Shown here piece by piece: positions 34,353 to 43,435 of a stretch of DNA of 64,000 bases (its first letter is position 1; every line of letters begins with the position of its first letter). The notes under the pieces were generated by a model. It ran no database searches. It was not told the origin of the DNA and saw nothing but the letters and a program-made list of their open reading frames with translations. Origin of the DNA: Streptomyces sp. H27-H1 (lineage in GTDB: Bacteria; Actinomycetota; Actinomycetes; Streptomycetales; Streptomycetaceae). The stretch is from NCBI RefSeq assembly GCF_026627445.1, contig NZ_JAPNLJ010000006.1, positions 62,001 to 126,000 of the forward strand. The letters run 5' to 3'. The position numbers were made by a program, and so were the translations under genes.

Positions 34353-34383
34353 GCCCCGTCCTCCATTCGGAGACGGGGCTTTT
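34353..34383 (+). terminator. Rho-independent terminator before the HNH gene
   Basis: Stem GCCCCGT...ACGGGGC extended by CTCC/GGAG (one bulged base), loop ATTC, then TTTT at 34380-34383. It would stop rightward transcripts that have run through the minus-strand gene. Confidence 0.8.
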
Positions 34384-34407
34384 GCATGCCCGTTTGGAGG
34401 CGACGTC

Positions 34408-34713
34408 ATGGCGTGGGAAGGAAGTACGCGCAGGCAGAGACTCCCCAAGGACTGGCCACGCATACGGCGCCGCATCATCCGGCGTGACGGCGGGGTCTGT
34501 GTGGCCCGCTACAGCGACGGCCGACGGTGCGAGCTGCCTGGCACGGACGTGGACCACATAGCCCCCGGAGATGACCACAGGGACGAGAACCTACAGCTCC
34601 TGTGTCCATGGCACCACGGCCACAAGAGCGGCTCAGAGGGTGGCACTGCAGCGGCCCTCGTGAGGGTGCGCATACACAGGCCCCGCTCTACACACCCCGC
34701 ATTGGAGGACTGA
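34408..34713 (+). CDS. HNH endonuclease
   Basis: A 101-residue protein from ATG at 34408 with GGAGG at 34396. HNH core: TDVDHIAPGDDHRDENLQLL with C-terminal CPWHHGHKS; Cys pairs (VCVARY, RCELPG, LLCPWHH) would bind zinc. Small HNH proteins beside terminase genes are often needed for cos/pac cleavage. The next gene starts 3 bp after its stop. Confidence 0.88.
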   Translation: MAWEGSTRRQRLPKDWPRIRRRIIRRDGGVCVARYSDGRRCELPGTDVDHIAPGDDHRDENLQLLCPWHHGHKSGSEGGTAAALVRVRIHRPRSTHPALED

Positions 34714-34715
34714 CT

Positions 34716-34829
34716 ATGGCGGTGCTACGGCGCATGCGTGCGTGGCGGTGTGGTGGAGGCGGTATGCCTGTGTGGGTAGCCGAGCCTGGCTCTGTGGCGG
34801 TGCACATAGGCGCGCAGGAGCGGCCATGA
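34716..34829 (+). CDS. Very small phage protein (37 aa)
   Basis: ATG at 34716, GGAGG at 34703, and a stop that overlaps the next ATG (ATGA). The protein is Arg/Trp/Gly/Val-rich (AVLRRMRAWRCGGGGMPVWV). Position and coupling support it; the sequence alone does not. Confidence 0.45.
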   Translation: MAVLRRMRAWRCGGGGMPVWVAEPGSVAVHIGAQERP

Positions 34830-35083
34830 GCGGCTCTCACGTGGTGCTGACGGAGGAGCAAGACACGGGTGAAGACGGCGTTCTGGTCACGCACGTGAGC
34901 GTGAACGGTGTGGACGTCGGACGGATGGCCTGCGTACCGCGCGTGCGCGTGGCCGGCAAGGGCGAAGGCAAGATCACTACGGTGACGCTGACCCTGATTC
35001 CGAGTCGCCTGGAGATCCGCGGCGAGCTGGCTGACGGTGATCGTCGGGAGCCTCGCGCCGGCTTCGCTGCGAAGATCGGCTAG
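34826..35083 (+). CDS. Hypothetical phage protein (85 aa)
   Basis: ATG at 34826 after CAGGAG. Beta-rich, containing VLVTHVSVNGVDVGRMACVP and ITTVTLTLIPSRLEIRGELA, then a basic tail. No family recognised. Coupled to the preceding small gene and followed by a strong hairpin. Confidence 0.7.
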   Translation: MSGSHVVLTEEQDTGEDGVLVTHVSVNGVDVGRMACVPRVRVAGKGEGKITTVTLTLIPSRLEIRGELADGDRREPRAGFAAKIG

Positions 35084-35084
35084 C

Positions 35085-35123
35085 CATGATCGGTACCAGG
35101 GGGTAACCCCCAAACCGATCATG
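35085..35123 (+). promoter_or_regulatory. Long nested hairpin after the 85-aa gene
   Basis: Outer arms CATGATCGGT (35085-35094) and ACCGATCATG (35114-35123), inner stem GGGG/CCCC with loop GTAA (GNRA type). It begins 2 bases after the stop of the preceding gene. There is no T-run. It may be a terminator, an mRNA-stabilising element or a small structured RNA. Confidence 0.65.
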
Positions 35124-35339
35124 TGGAGACCGTATAGATGCTGGTCTTCCCGTTCTGTACGGGTCTGGGGGATGCCGCTAAGGCGCCCACAGGGGCCCGC
35201 TGGAGCCCCGAACGGGGGCCGGCTGGACTGCTTTGACCTCCGAAATGGGAGGTGGGCGCGTGGCGCTCCGGCCCTGATGGCTAATGAATCAGTGCAGGTC
35301 AGTAGCTTAAAAGCGTTCGCGGCCGGTAGAATGGACCCC

Positions 35340-35945
35340 ATGAAGACGACGCCCCGGACGTGCAAACACTGCGCCGCACCGCTACCGATGATGGCTCGTC
35401 AGCACGCACGCTTCTGCAACACGCGATGCCGTTCAAAGGCCCACCGGGCCGCGAAGAGCGACCCCACGCCCCACGAGCTGAAGATCCGCGACAGGTGGAT
35501 TCGACGTTCCGCAACGAAGGTCCCCCTGACGGTCGCCGGCATGGCTGCCTCGTCGACGGACCCGCGGACGTGGAGCACGCACACAGACGCAGCCGCTTCG
35601 ACGGTCGGCGTCGGTCTGGGCTTCGTCCTGAGCGACGTCGACAACATCGCGTGCATCGACCTCGACCACTGCTTGAACCCGCTCACGGGCCGCCTGGCGC
35701 CGTGGGCCGCAGCCATCGTGCGCGACGCGGGCACCACCTACGTAGAGGTGTCCCCGTCTGGCGACGGCTTGCACATCTGGGGCCGCGCGAACGTCCGACA
35801 GGGGCGCCGCATCCGACGCCCCGACGGTACGGCCGTAGAGATTTACGGGACCGGCCGCTACATCGCAATGACGGGCCGCCGACATGGCTCTAGCCCGTCC
35901 ATCCTCGCGGACCTCTCCGCGCTGGTTTCCAAGCTGACGCAGTAG
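35340..35945 (+). CDS. Zinc-finger plus primase-polymerase (AEP/prim-pol N-terminal) domain protein
   Basis: 201 residues from ATG at 35340 (ATG 35331 gives three more). N-terminal zinc-binding motif CKHCAAPLPMMARQHARFCNTRC-like (Cys pairs 20 residues apart). The following domain has the bifunctional primase/polymerase signature: metal-binding DxD in IACIDLDHCLNP and the S-x-H-like SPSGDGLHIWGRA, then RRIRRPDGTAVEIYGTGRYI. It ends after this domain, without the helicase usually fused to it. It may prime DNA or be a reduced accessory form. Confidence 0.8.
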   Translation: MKTTPRTCKHCAAPLPMMARQHARFCNTRCRSKAHRAAKSDPTPHELKIRDRWIRRSATKVPLTVAGMAASSTDPRTWSTHTDAAASTVGVGLGFVLSDVDNIACIDLDHCLNPLTGRLAPWAAAIVRDAGTTYVEVSPSGDGLHIWGRANVRQGRRIRRPDGTAVEIYGTGRYIAMTGRRHGSSPSILADLSALVSKLTQ

Positions 35946-35988
35946 CCCCCGGCATGGGCGGCGCTGCCGTTCTATCCGGGAGGTACCG

Positions 35989-36192
35989 ATGCCAATTGTG
36001 CTTGTGGTGCACGCTGCTGACGCTCAACTTGTGGACGTGGTCAAGGCGGCGTGCGACTTCGTCCGGTCGGCACACCCCGACGTGGACGCATCGCAGTGGC
36101 GCGCTCGTCGTCCCGAGCCGCAGACCATTCTTCAGGCGGACGACGTGTACGACTTGCTTGGGTACACGGTGTTTGAGTGGGGGGACGCCTGA
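35989..36192 (+). CDS. Hypothetical phage protein (67 aa)
   Basis: ATG at 35989 with GGGAGG. Sequence MPIVLVVHAADAQLVDVVKA onward, acidic, ends GYTVFEWGDA. Its stop overlaps the ATG of the terminase small subunit gene. No family recognised. Confidence 0.7.
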   Translation: MPIVLVVHAADAQLVDVVKAACDFVRSAHPDVDASQWRARRPEPQTILQADDVYDLLGYTVFEWGDA

Positions 36193-36656
36193 TGGGCGGA
36201 CACGGACCAGCCCCGAAGGACCCAGCACGACGCCGCAGGCGCAACGCCGCGGACCCCGAGACTGTAATCACCCCTGACGAGGAACTCCGCGGCCCGGAGC
36301 TTCCGGCCGGCGTACTGGGCGTCGACGAGGCAACGGGGGAGGATCTTCCCTGGCACTCCATGACTCAGCTGTGGTGGGACTCCTGGCGCAGCAGCGCGCA
36401 GGCACAGACGTTCGTGATGACTGACTGGCTCTTCTTGATCGATACCGCACTCATGCACCACACGATGTGGGCTAAGGGGCGATGGGAGTTCGCTTCTGAA
36501 GTACGCCTCAGAGCTGCCAAGTTCGGCGCTACGCCGGAGGACAGGGCCCGTCTAAAGATGAAGGTAGACGACCCCTCGAACGGCCCGCAGAGGCCCGTAC
36601 AGAGCCCCGGGAACGTATCCGACATCAACAGCCGTAGGGCTCGACTCACAGGTTAG
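36192..36656 (+). CDS. terS: Terminase small subunit
   Basis: A 154-residue protein from ATG at 36192. The GGHGPAPKDPARRRRRNA start is typical of actinophage small terminases, followed by a helical region (WHSMTQLWWDSWRSSAQAQT; LFLIDTALMHHTMW) and a conserved EVRLRAAKFGATPEDRARLK. It recognises phage DNA for packaging. Eight bases separate it from the large subunit. Confidence 0.85.
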   Translation: MGGHGPAPKDPARRRRRNAADPETVITPDEELRGPELPAGVLGVDEATGEDLPWHSMTQLWWDSWRSSAQAQTFVMTDWLFLIDTALMHHTMWAKGRWEFASEVRLRAAKFGATPEDRARLKMKVDDPSNGPQRPVQSPGNVSDINSRRARLTG

Positions 36657-36664
36657 GAGACCGC

Positions 36665-38374
36665 GTGCCGCGCGCTATCGTGCGCGCCCCCGGTCATGAC
36701 CGCTCCCGCTCGCTCGGGTGGATGGCAGTCGCGTGGATGGAATACTTCGTCGTACACGGTCCTGGCGATGTCCAGGGAGAGCCGGTACGGCACGGTGACG
36801 AATACACAGGCTTCGTCGTGGACTGCTACGCGGTCGATGGCGACGAGGGCCGGTTGCTCTACGACTCGGCATTCTTCAGTCGCCCAAAGGGCTGCGACAA
36901 GTCTGGACTTGGCGCCCGCCTAGGGCTTTTTGAAGCTTTCGGCCCCGCTCGGTTCAACGGCTGGGCAGAGGGCGGAGAGGTCTACCGGGATCCCTGGGGG
37001 CTTGGCTTCGAGTACGTCTACGAGGCCGGCGAGCCGATGGGCCGCCCGGTAAAAGTCCCTTACCTCCGAATCATGGCGACGGAGGAAGGCCAGACCGGCA
37101 ACGTCTACGACACCATCCACTTCAACTTGACCGACGAGGCGTCGCCTCTGTCCCGAGTCCCCAACGTCGATGTTGGGTTGACCCGAATCATCCTCCCTGA
37201 CGGCGGAGAGATCATGCCGTCAACCGCCTCGTCCTCATCGAAGGACGGCGGCAAGGAAACGTGGGTCTGCTTCGACGAGACCCACCTCTACAACACTCCG
37301 GAACTTCGGCGCATGTACGCCACCGTCACGCGAAACCTCCGCAAGAGGAAGCGTGGGGCGCAGACGTGGTACCTCGAAACGACCACGATGTTCGCCCCGG
37401 GGCAGGACTCTGTGGCGGAGCGCACGTACGAGGAAGCGGAAGCCATCTCCAGCGGCCGTAAGAAGCGTGGTCGCGCGCGCCTCATGTATGACCACCGATA
37501 CGGCGAGTGCAAGGACCTGAAGAACGAGGACGAGCTGCGAGCCGCCCTCATGGACGCCTACGGCGACGCCATGGAGTGGATGGATCTCGAATCCCTCGTT
37601 GACGACTTCTACGACCTCCGCAACGACTCGAACGACGGCAAGCGGTACTTCCTGAACTCCCGCACGATGTCCTCTGACGCGTGGATGGACCCTGATGCTT
37701 GGGGACTCTGCCGGCGCGCAGAAGAGATAGCCGCGGGGGACCTGATCACTCTCGGCTTCGACGGCTCCATTCGTGACGACGCCACAGCCCTGACGGCCTG
37801 TCGTGTGTCCGACGGTCACCTGATGCTCCTTGGGTGCTGGGAGAAGCCGGAAGGACCGGAAGGCGACGGCTGGCAGGTCGATCGCGAGAGCGTTGATAAC
37901 GCCGTGAACCGGGCCTTCGACCGCTTCGAGGTCTGCGGCTTTTACGCCGACCCGCCGCACTGGCAGGACTACGTAGACCGCTGGACCGCGGAGCACGGCG
38001 AGCCGCTCCAGGTGCGCGCGACACAGGCCCGCCCGCTGGAGTGGTGGACCAACCGACCAACGGCCATGGAGTCGGCCCTAGACCGGTTCATGGAAGCGGT
38101 CGACGACAAGGCGCTCTCGCACGCAGAGACGCTGGATCAAGACGACGAGAGCAAATATCTGCGGCTCGGAGTCACGCTCTCCCGCCACGTAAAGAACGCG
38201 CGGCGTCGGCCGATGGGGCGCAATCACATGGGCATCGGCAAGGAACACGCGAAGTCGCCCAAGAAGATCGACGCCGCCATGTCCGCCGTGCTCGCTTACG
38301 AGTGCCGCGCTGACGCCGTTGCCGCAGGAATTACGAAGCGCAAGAAGCGCTCATCCAAACTCGTCGCCTTCTGA
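36665..38374 (+). CDS. terL: Terminase large subunit
   Basis: A 569-residue protein from GTG at 36665. The P-loop is a variant, SRPKGCDKSGLGA near residues 72-84; Walker B is WVCFDETHLYN near residue 200; the nuclease domain has TLGFDGSIRDDATALTA near 362 and a later acidic site (YADPPHWQDYVDRW). It is the ATP-driven motor and nuclease that fills the capsid. Confidence 0.93.
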   Translation: MPRAIVRAPGHDRSRSLGWMAVAWMEYFVVHGPGDVQGEPVRHGDEYTGFVVDCYAVDGDEGRLLYDSAFFSRPKGCDKSGLGARLGLFEAFGPARFNGWAEGGEVYRDPWGLGFEYVYEAGEPMGRPVKVPYLRIMATEEGQTGNVYDTIHFNLTDEASPLSRVPNVDVGLTRIILPDGGEIMPSTASSSSKDGGKETWVCFDETHLYNTPELRRMYATVTRNLRKRKRGAQTWYLETTTMFAPGQDSVAERTYEEAEAISSGRKKRGRARLMYDHRYGECKDLKNEDELRAALMDAYGDAMEWMDLESLVDDFYDLRNDSNDGKRYFLNSRTMSSDAWMDPDAWGLCRRAEEIAAGDLITLGFDGSIRDDATALTACRVSDGHLMLLGCWEKPEGPEGDGWQVDRESVDNAVNRAFDRFEVCGFYADPPHWQDYVDRWTAEHGEPLQVRATQARPLEWWTNRPTAMESALDRFMEAVDDKALSHAETLDQDDESKYLRLGVTLSRHVKNARRRPMGRNHMGIGKEHAKSPKKIDAAMSAVLAYECRADAVAAGITKRKKRSSKLVAF

Positions 38375-38386
38375 GGGGGATCGTAA

Positions 38387-39904
38387 GTGCCTATCGATGC
38401 ATCGCAGGTTGAATCTCCCGGATGGTGGCTTCAGCGTCTGGGGAAGCAGCTTCTCGACGAACGCGAAGACAGCTCAGACCATGAAGGAGAAGTCACCCCC
38501 GGGCTAGACACCCTTCGTAACTACGCGGAGGGGAGGCCACCCCTTCCGCACGTTCCTGGCGTCGATCCTCGTGAAGTCGCAGCATGGATGCGTGACGCGC
38601 GTACCAACTGGACGAGCTTGGTCATCGACTCCCCGACGGAGCGCATGGGCGTCGACGGCTTCCGCTTTGGCAAAGCCAAGGGCAGCAAGTCAGCCAAGAC
38701 GGCCGACGAGGACGCTAACCGCATCTGGCAAGAGAACAGCATGGACGCGGATTCCGACCTCGTCCACTACGGCGCCCTCTCGCAGAGGCGCGCGTTCGTC
38801 CTCGTGGAAGAGGGCGACGACGGGCGTCCAGTCCTGACGCATGAGACTCCCCGGCAGGTGGCCGTGGAGCATGCGCAGGGAAACCGGCGCAAACTGGCGG
38901 CTGGACTGAAGCTCTGGCGTGACGACTGGACCGGGCAGACACGCGCAACGCTCTGGACACCTACGCAGGTGTTCGAGTTCACCACGAAGACCGACGCCCC
39001 GGTGTTCGGTGGCCGAGCTGCGGCGCTGCGCGGCTGGGATGCCTTCGCAACGCCGACGGCGTCTGACGGTAAGCGCCCGAACGTCCTTGGCGCCGTGCCC
39101 CTCGTGCCGTTCATCAACCGTCGCAGCCGGCGGCCGGAGGGATTCGCGGAGCACGAAGATGTACTCACGATCCAGAACCGCATCAACCTATCGCTGATCA
39201 ACCTCATAGCCGCCATGAAGTACGGCGCCTTCCGCCAGCGGTACGCCGCCGGCCTGGAGGTCGACGAGGACCCGATCACGGGCAAGGCCATCCAGCCGTT
39301 TCAGCTCGACATCCGCAAGTTGTGGACCACGGCGAACCCAGAAGTCAAGTTCGGTGAGTTCGACGCGACTGACCTGCGCCCGTACATCGCGGCCGTTGAG
39401 TCCGCCGTTCAAGATCTTGCGGCTATCAGCCGCACGCCACCTCACTACCTGCTTGGCCAGGTCGTCAACGTCTCTGGTGATGCGCTGAAGGCCGCTGAGA
39501 CTGGACTCGTCTCGAAGGTGCGCGACAGGCAGCGCAACTTTGGCGAATCCTGGGAAACGGTCATGCGCCTGGCCTTCAAGGTCTTGGGCGACGAACAACG
39601 CGCGACGGCGTACGACGCTGAGACCGTCTGGCGTGACCCCGAGTCTCGGAGCATCTCTGAACTGGCCGACGCGGCAGTCAAGAAGGCATCGGCCGGCGTC
39701 CCGTGGCGCCAGCGCATGGAGGATATGGGCTACACCCCAGCCGAGATTGCGCGCATGGAGATTGACCGTGCCGCCGACGCTCTGAACGCGACGCCCGCGG
39801 AGGACCCGCAGCCCGCATCCCTTCAGGCAGCCCGCGACAAGCGGCAGCAGCAGAACCAGCCGGACCCCCGGACGGTGATCGGGCGTGACGCTAACGCGGC
39901 TTGA
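38387..39904 (+). CDS. Portal protein
   Basis: A 505-residue protein from GTG at 38387. SPP1/gp6-like portal features: N-terminal YAEGRPPLPHVPG, the core ENSMDADSDLVHYGALSQRR, and ISRTPPHYLLGQVVNVSGDA near the C-terminal third. Forms the dodecameric entry ring. The end overlaps the next gene by 20 bp. Confidence 0.92.
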   Translation: MPIDASQVESPGWWLQRLGKQLLDEREDSSDHEGEVTPGLDTLRNYAEGRPPLPHVPGVDPREVAAWMRDARTNWTSLVIDSPTERMGVDGFRFGKAKGSKSAKTADEDANRIWQENSMDADSDLVHYGALSQRRAFVLVEEGDDGRPVLTHETPRQVAVEHAQGNRRKLAAGLKLWRDDWTGQTRATLWTPTQVFEFTTKTDAPVFGGRAAALRGWDAFATPTASDGKRPNVLGAVPLVPFINRRSRRPEGFAEHEDVLTIQNRINLSLINLIAAMKYGAFRQRYAAGLEVDEDPITGKAIQPFQLDIRKLWTTANPEVKFGEFDATDLRPYIAAVESAVQDLAAISRTPPHYLLGQVVNVSGDALKAAETGLVSKVRDRQRNFGESWETVMRLAFKVLGDEQRATAYDAETVWRDPESRSISELADAAVKKASAGVPWRQRMEDMGYTPAEIARMEIDRAADALNATPAEDPQPASLQAARDKRQQQNQPDPRTVIGRDANAA

Positions 39905-40694
39905 CCGTCAGTACGGGACGGCTGTCCGCGGCGTGTGGACGACGACCCTCGGTCGTGTGTCCCGATCGTGGACTGATCTTGGCTCGTGGCGTGGGGAGGA
40001 CGTAGCCCGTTTCCAGCGGACTGCCCTCCCCATCATGCTCGCCGGACAGCGTCAGATCGCGTCACTGACAACGACCTACCTGGAGCGGCTGTACCGAGAG
40101 ATCACCGACGAGGCGCATCGTGCGGAGCTGGACTTCGAGCGGGTGACCGGCCGCGCGCTCCGCGGCGTGGATCCGTCCGACGTGTATGAGCGCCCCTTCA
40201 AGGACGTATGGCGTGCACTGTCCGACGGTGAGCCCCTAGACGTGGCCCTGGAGCGCGGGGCGCATCGACTGGAGACGATCGCCAAGACAGATCTCCAGCT
40301 CGCCCGCACGCACACCGTGCGCGAGGTTGGCGACGACATGCCGCGCTTCACCTACACGGTTCGCGAGCTACAGGGAGAGTACGACTGCGCGCTCTGCATG
40401 ATCGCGTCCACGCAGCGGTACCGAAAGCGGGACCTGGCGCCGATCCATCCGGGCTGTGACTGCCTCGTAAAGCTGGTGACGGCCGACGAGGACCCCGGCC
40501 AGATCATCGACGAGGAACGGCTAGAGGCGATCCACGACGCAGTTGAAGCGGCCCTCGGGACCTTCGACCGCGGAGGCCGCGCCGTCGACTACCGCAAGAT
40601 CATCATTGCCCGCGAGCACGGAGAGATTGGCCCCGTACTCGGCTACCGGGGCCAACGCTTCACCGGCCCTGACGACATACACCTTCCGACCTGA
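39885..40694 (+). CDS. MuF-like minor capsid/head morphogenesis protein
   Basis: A 269-residue protein from GTG at 39885. The C-terminal half has the SPP1 gp7/MuF signature: DLQLARTHTVREVG, then CALCMIASTQRYRKRDLAPIH and PGCDCLVKLV. It sits in the conserved place between portal and scaffold. The last 60 residues carry no obvious toxin domain. Confidence 0.88.
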   Translation: MTLTRLDRQYGTAVRGVWTTTLGRVSRSWTDLGSWRGEDVARFQRTALPIMLAGQRQIASLTTTYLERLYREITDEAHRAELDFERVTGRALRGVDPSDVYERPFKDVWRALSDGEPLDVALERGAHRLETIAKTDLQLARTHTVREVGDDMPRFTYTVRELQGEYDCALCMIASTQRYRKRDLAPIHPGCDCLVKLVTADEDPGQIIDEERLEAIHDAVEAALGTFDRGGRAVDYRKIIIAREHGEIGPVLGYRGQRFTGPDDIHLPT

Positions 40695-40734
40695 CGCCCG
40701 CCATGGGCCGACGACTCCCGACAGGGGACACCGC

Positions 40735-41370
40735 ATGACTCGACGCACCCTCGCGCGTACGAACCTTCTTACCTTCGCTGCGCAGCCGTGGAACCTCTAC
40801 GCGGACGACCCGAACGCCGGCGGTGGCGGTGCTGGCGCTACGACGGTGAACGAGCACGGGTACCCAGACAACACGCCTACCGCCGACATGACGTCAGAGC
40901 ATCAGGTGGCGTACTGGCGCCATCACGCGCGCAAGCACGAGGCACGTGCAAACGCCGCCCCGGACTCGACCGAGCTGGAGCGACTCCGCGCGGCTGATTC
41001 GGAGCTGAAGACGCGCCAGGCTGCTGACCTCTCCGACACAGAGCGGCTCCAGAAGGAGCGGGACGACGCGCTTGCACTCGCGGCCTCCAACGCCGCGTCA
41101 GCCGCTACGGCTACCGCGGAGCTGCTGCGTACGAGGGTGGCCACTGAGAAGGGTCTTACCGCCACGCAGGCTGAGCGTCTCCGGGGCACTACGGCGGAGG
41201 AGCTGGCAGCGGACGCAGACGCACTGATTGCCGCATTCCCTGCTGCGCCGCAGGGCACCCCACCGCCCTCGCCTCGTGCTGGCGGACCGCGTGGCGGCGA
41301 CGTGGGTGGAAGCACCCGCTCGACAGAAGCGGGCGCTGAGCTGTACCGCCAGCGTCACGCCAAGAACTGA
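40735..41370 (+). CDS. Capsid scaffolding protein
   Basis: A 211-residue protein from ATG at 40735. A charged coiled-coil centre (LERLRAADSELKTRQAADLS; ERLQKERDDALALAASNAA) and a Gly/Pro-rich end (PRAGGPRGGDVGGS) with a short basic tail (YRQRHAKN), as in scaffold proteins. Position between MuF and decoration/capsid genes supports the call. Confidence 0.85.
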   Translation: MTRRTLARTNLLTFAAQPWNLYADDPNAGGGGAGATTVNEHGYPDNTPTADMTSEHQVAYWRHHARKHEARANAAPDSTELERLRAADSELKTRQAADLSDTERLQKERDDALALAASNAASAATATAELLRTRVATEKGLTATQAERLRGTTAEELAADADALIAAFPAAPQGTPPPSPRAGGPRGGDVGGSTRSTEAGAELYRQRHAKN

Positions 41371-41391
41371 CCAACCCTCACAGGAGGATTC

Positions 41392-41790
41392 ATGAATCTC
41401 GGTCTCATCACTGAGAGCTTCTCTCAGGACAAGCGCGATTGGCTCCAGGGCGAGCACGGCACGGACATTGCTCCGTCGGTGACGCTCGACGTCACGAAGT
41501 TCACGTCCGGCACTCACTACCCCGACGGCTACATCAAGAGCGGTATTCCGCTCGGCAAGGTCACTGCGGGTGGCAAGTACGGCCCCTACGACGACGCTGC
41601 GGTCGATGGCCGGCAGACCTGCGTGGGCTTTCTCTTCACGAGTGTGGAGGTTGTCACGCGACGGGGTGCCGTTCTCTCGTCTGCTGTGGCTTCGATGCTC
41701 GTCCATTGCGCGATTCGGGAAGCCAAGCTCCCCATCGCCGTCGACGCCGCAGGCAAGGTCGATCTGGCCTCCCGCGTCATCTTCGTCTGA
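41392..41790 (+). CDS. Head decoration protein (lambda gpD-like)
   Basis: A 132-residue protein from ATG at 41392 after AGGAGG. DVTKFTSGTHYPDGYIKSGI, PLGKVTAGGKYGPYDDAA and GFLFTSVEV are typical of head-stabilising trimers. Encoded directly before the major capsid protein. Confidence 0.85.
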   Translation: MNLGLITESFSQDKRDWLQGEHGTDIAPSVTLDVTKFTSGTHYPDGYIKSGIPLGKVTAGGKYGPYDDAAVDGRQTCVGFLFTSVEVVTRRGAVLSSAVASMLVHCAIREAKLPIAVDAAGKVDLASRVIFV

Positions 41791-41803
41791 GAGGTACTGA
41801 CAC

Positions 41804-42820
41804 ATGCAGCTTATTGACGAGTTCGCGACTCCCGCAGAGCTCACCGGGTACGCGCGAGCGGCCCTTGCCGACCGCCCGGAGAACGAGCAGAACCTTGACC
41901 GGTGGCTCCCCAATCGGACGATCAACGATCTGTCCTACCGCTTCACGCGTGGCGGAGGTGGCCTGACTGAGGCCGCTGTCTTCCGTGCCTACGACGCGTC
42001 GTCTGACGTCGGAACGCGGCCCGGTGGCGCACGAGTGAGCGGCGAACTGCCGCCTATTTCGCGGAAGATCCCCGTTGGCGAGTACGAGCGCATTCGGCGT
42101 CGGAACGTCGACACGCAGAGCGCTGAGATCCGTGACGCCATGCTGGACGACGGCGTTCGTCTGGCTCGGCAGATTGAAGCCCGACTCGAACTTGCGCGAG
42201 GTGAGGCGCTCTTCTCCGGCGCGGTGAACCTGAACGAGAACGGTGTTCAGGCGTCGGTCGACTTCGGCCGCAACGCCGCGCACAACGTGACGGCGTCGAC
42301 TCCATGGAGCACCTTCGCCACGGCAGACGCGTACGGCGACCTGTCGGCCTGGCTCGACATCTACAACAACACGAACGGCCGGCTGCCGGCGTACACGCTG
42401 ATGTCGCGCACCGCCTACAACTGGCTGCGCCGCAACACCGGTCTGACGAAGCTTGCCAACACGCAGAACCCGCCTACTGTCCTGACGCGTGACGGGCTGA
42501 ACACGGTCCTTGGTGACTACGACATCCCGCCTGTGCTCATCTACGACGCTCAGGTGTCGGTGGCGGGCGTGGCCACCCGAGTGACTCCTGTGGACAAGAT
42601 CCTGTTCCTGCCGGAGTTCGGTGACGCCGTCGGCCAGACCCTTTGGGGTGTGCCGGTGGAGGCCGACGACCCGCGGTACGGGCTGAGCGGGGATGCTGCT
42701 GGCGTTGCTGTCGGTGGCTACAAGTCGGAGGATCCGCAGACTGTGTGGACCCGCGCCGTCGCCATCGCGCTTCCCGTGGTTGCGGCCCCGGACCTGACTT
42801 TCCAGGCTGACGTTCTCTAA
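41804..42820 (+). CDS. Major capsid protein
   Basis: A 338-residue protein from ATG at 41804 after GAGGT. Opening QLIDEFATPAELTGYARAAL and LPNRTINDLSYRFTRGGGGL, later LPPISRKIPVGEYERIRRRN, and a C-terminal domain with VTPVDKILFLPEFGD. The family (P22/HK97-fold E-protein type) is common in actinophages. No cleavage domain is seen at the N-terminus. Confidence 0.92.
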   Translation: MQLIDEFATPAELTGYARAALADRPENEQNLDRWLPNRTINDLSYRFTRGGGGLTEAAVFRAYDASSDVGTRPGGARVSGELPPISRKIPVGEYERIRRRNVDTQSAEIRDAMLDDGVRLARQIEARLELARGEALFSGAVNLNENGVQASVDFGRNAAHNVTASTPWSTFATADAYGDLSAWLDIYNNTNGRLPAYTLMSRTAYNWLRRNTGLTKLANTQNPPTVLTRDGLNTVLGDYDIPPVLIYDAQVSVAGVATRVTPVDKILFLPEFGDAVGQTLWGVPVEADDPRYGLSGDAAGVAVGGYKSEDPQTVWTRAVAIALPVVAAPDLTFQADVL

Positions 42821-42843
42821 TCCGAAAAGCGAGGCACGCACGC

Positions 42844-43077
42844 ATGGCACGTCTAGCTACGTACGTCCACGTGAGGGACGACACGGGTCTGAGCTTCACC
42901 TTTGGCCCCGCCGACGAGGTTCCTGCGTGGGCCGCGTCGAAGATCATCAACCCGAAGGCGTGGGCGGAGGCACCCGAGCCGACCTCCGCAAGGCGCCTTA
43001 CGGAGCCGGCCAAGGTGCCTGCCCGCCCGCGGGCACGGCGAAAGGCGGGCACGGATGCTGCTGTTCACGACGACTGA
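42844..43077 (+). CDS. Small connector-region protein (77 aa)
   Basis: ATG at 42844. The N-terminal half is a beta-rich domain (ATYVHVRDDTGLSFTFGPAD), followed by ITNPKAW-like IINPKAWAE and a basic Pro/Ala/Arg tail. Common in this position in Streptomyces phages. It overlaps the next gene by 23 bp. Confidence 0.75.
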   Translation: MARLATYVHVRDDTGLSFTFGPADEVPAWAASKIINPKAWAEAPEPTSARRLTEPAKVPARPRARRKAGTDAAVHDD

Positions 43078-43435
43078 GCTAGCGATTCTGATGGGGCGCC
43101 CGCTGACGCAGGGGCAGGGCGACCTCGTGCACGAGATGACGCTTGACGCCATCCGCGGTGAGGTGGGGGGCCGACTGACGGACCCCCTTCAGCCCGGCGT
43201 GAAGAGCGCCGCGCTAGCCGTTGCGGCTCGGGTCCTGACCAACTCTGGCGGGGTCCGCAGCGAGCAAGCTGGCGGCATGCTCGTAACGTACGCCGACGCT
43301 CAGACAGGCGTGGTCCTCTCTGACGATGAACGGCGCCGACTGCGACGCGCAGTCGGGATGGCGTCCGGGGCAGGCATGCTGGACATCGCTCCGGCTGAAT
43401 GCCCGTCCCTGACGAAGGCCTGGCGGGCGACGTGA
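43055..43435 (+). CDS. Head-tail connector protein (gp6/adaptor-like)
   Basis: A 126-residue protein from ATG at 43055. LLFTTTELAILMGRPLTQGQ, then helices (VHEMTLDAIRGEVGGRL; SAALAVAARVLTN) and LSDDERRRLRRAVG near the end, the usual pattern of actinophage head-to-tail adaptors. Binds under the portal. Confidence 0.8.
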   Translation: MLLFTTTELAILMGRPLTQGQGDLVHEMTLDAIRGEVGGRLTDPLQPGVKSAALAVAARVLTNSGGVRSEQAGGMLVTYADAQTGVVLSDDERRRLRRAVGMASGAGMLDIAPAECPSLTKAWRAT

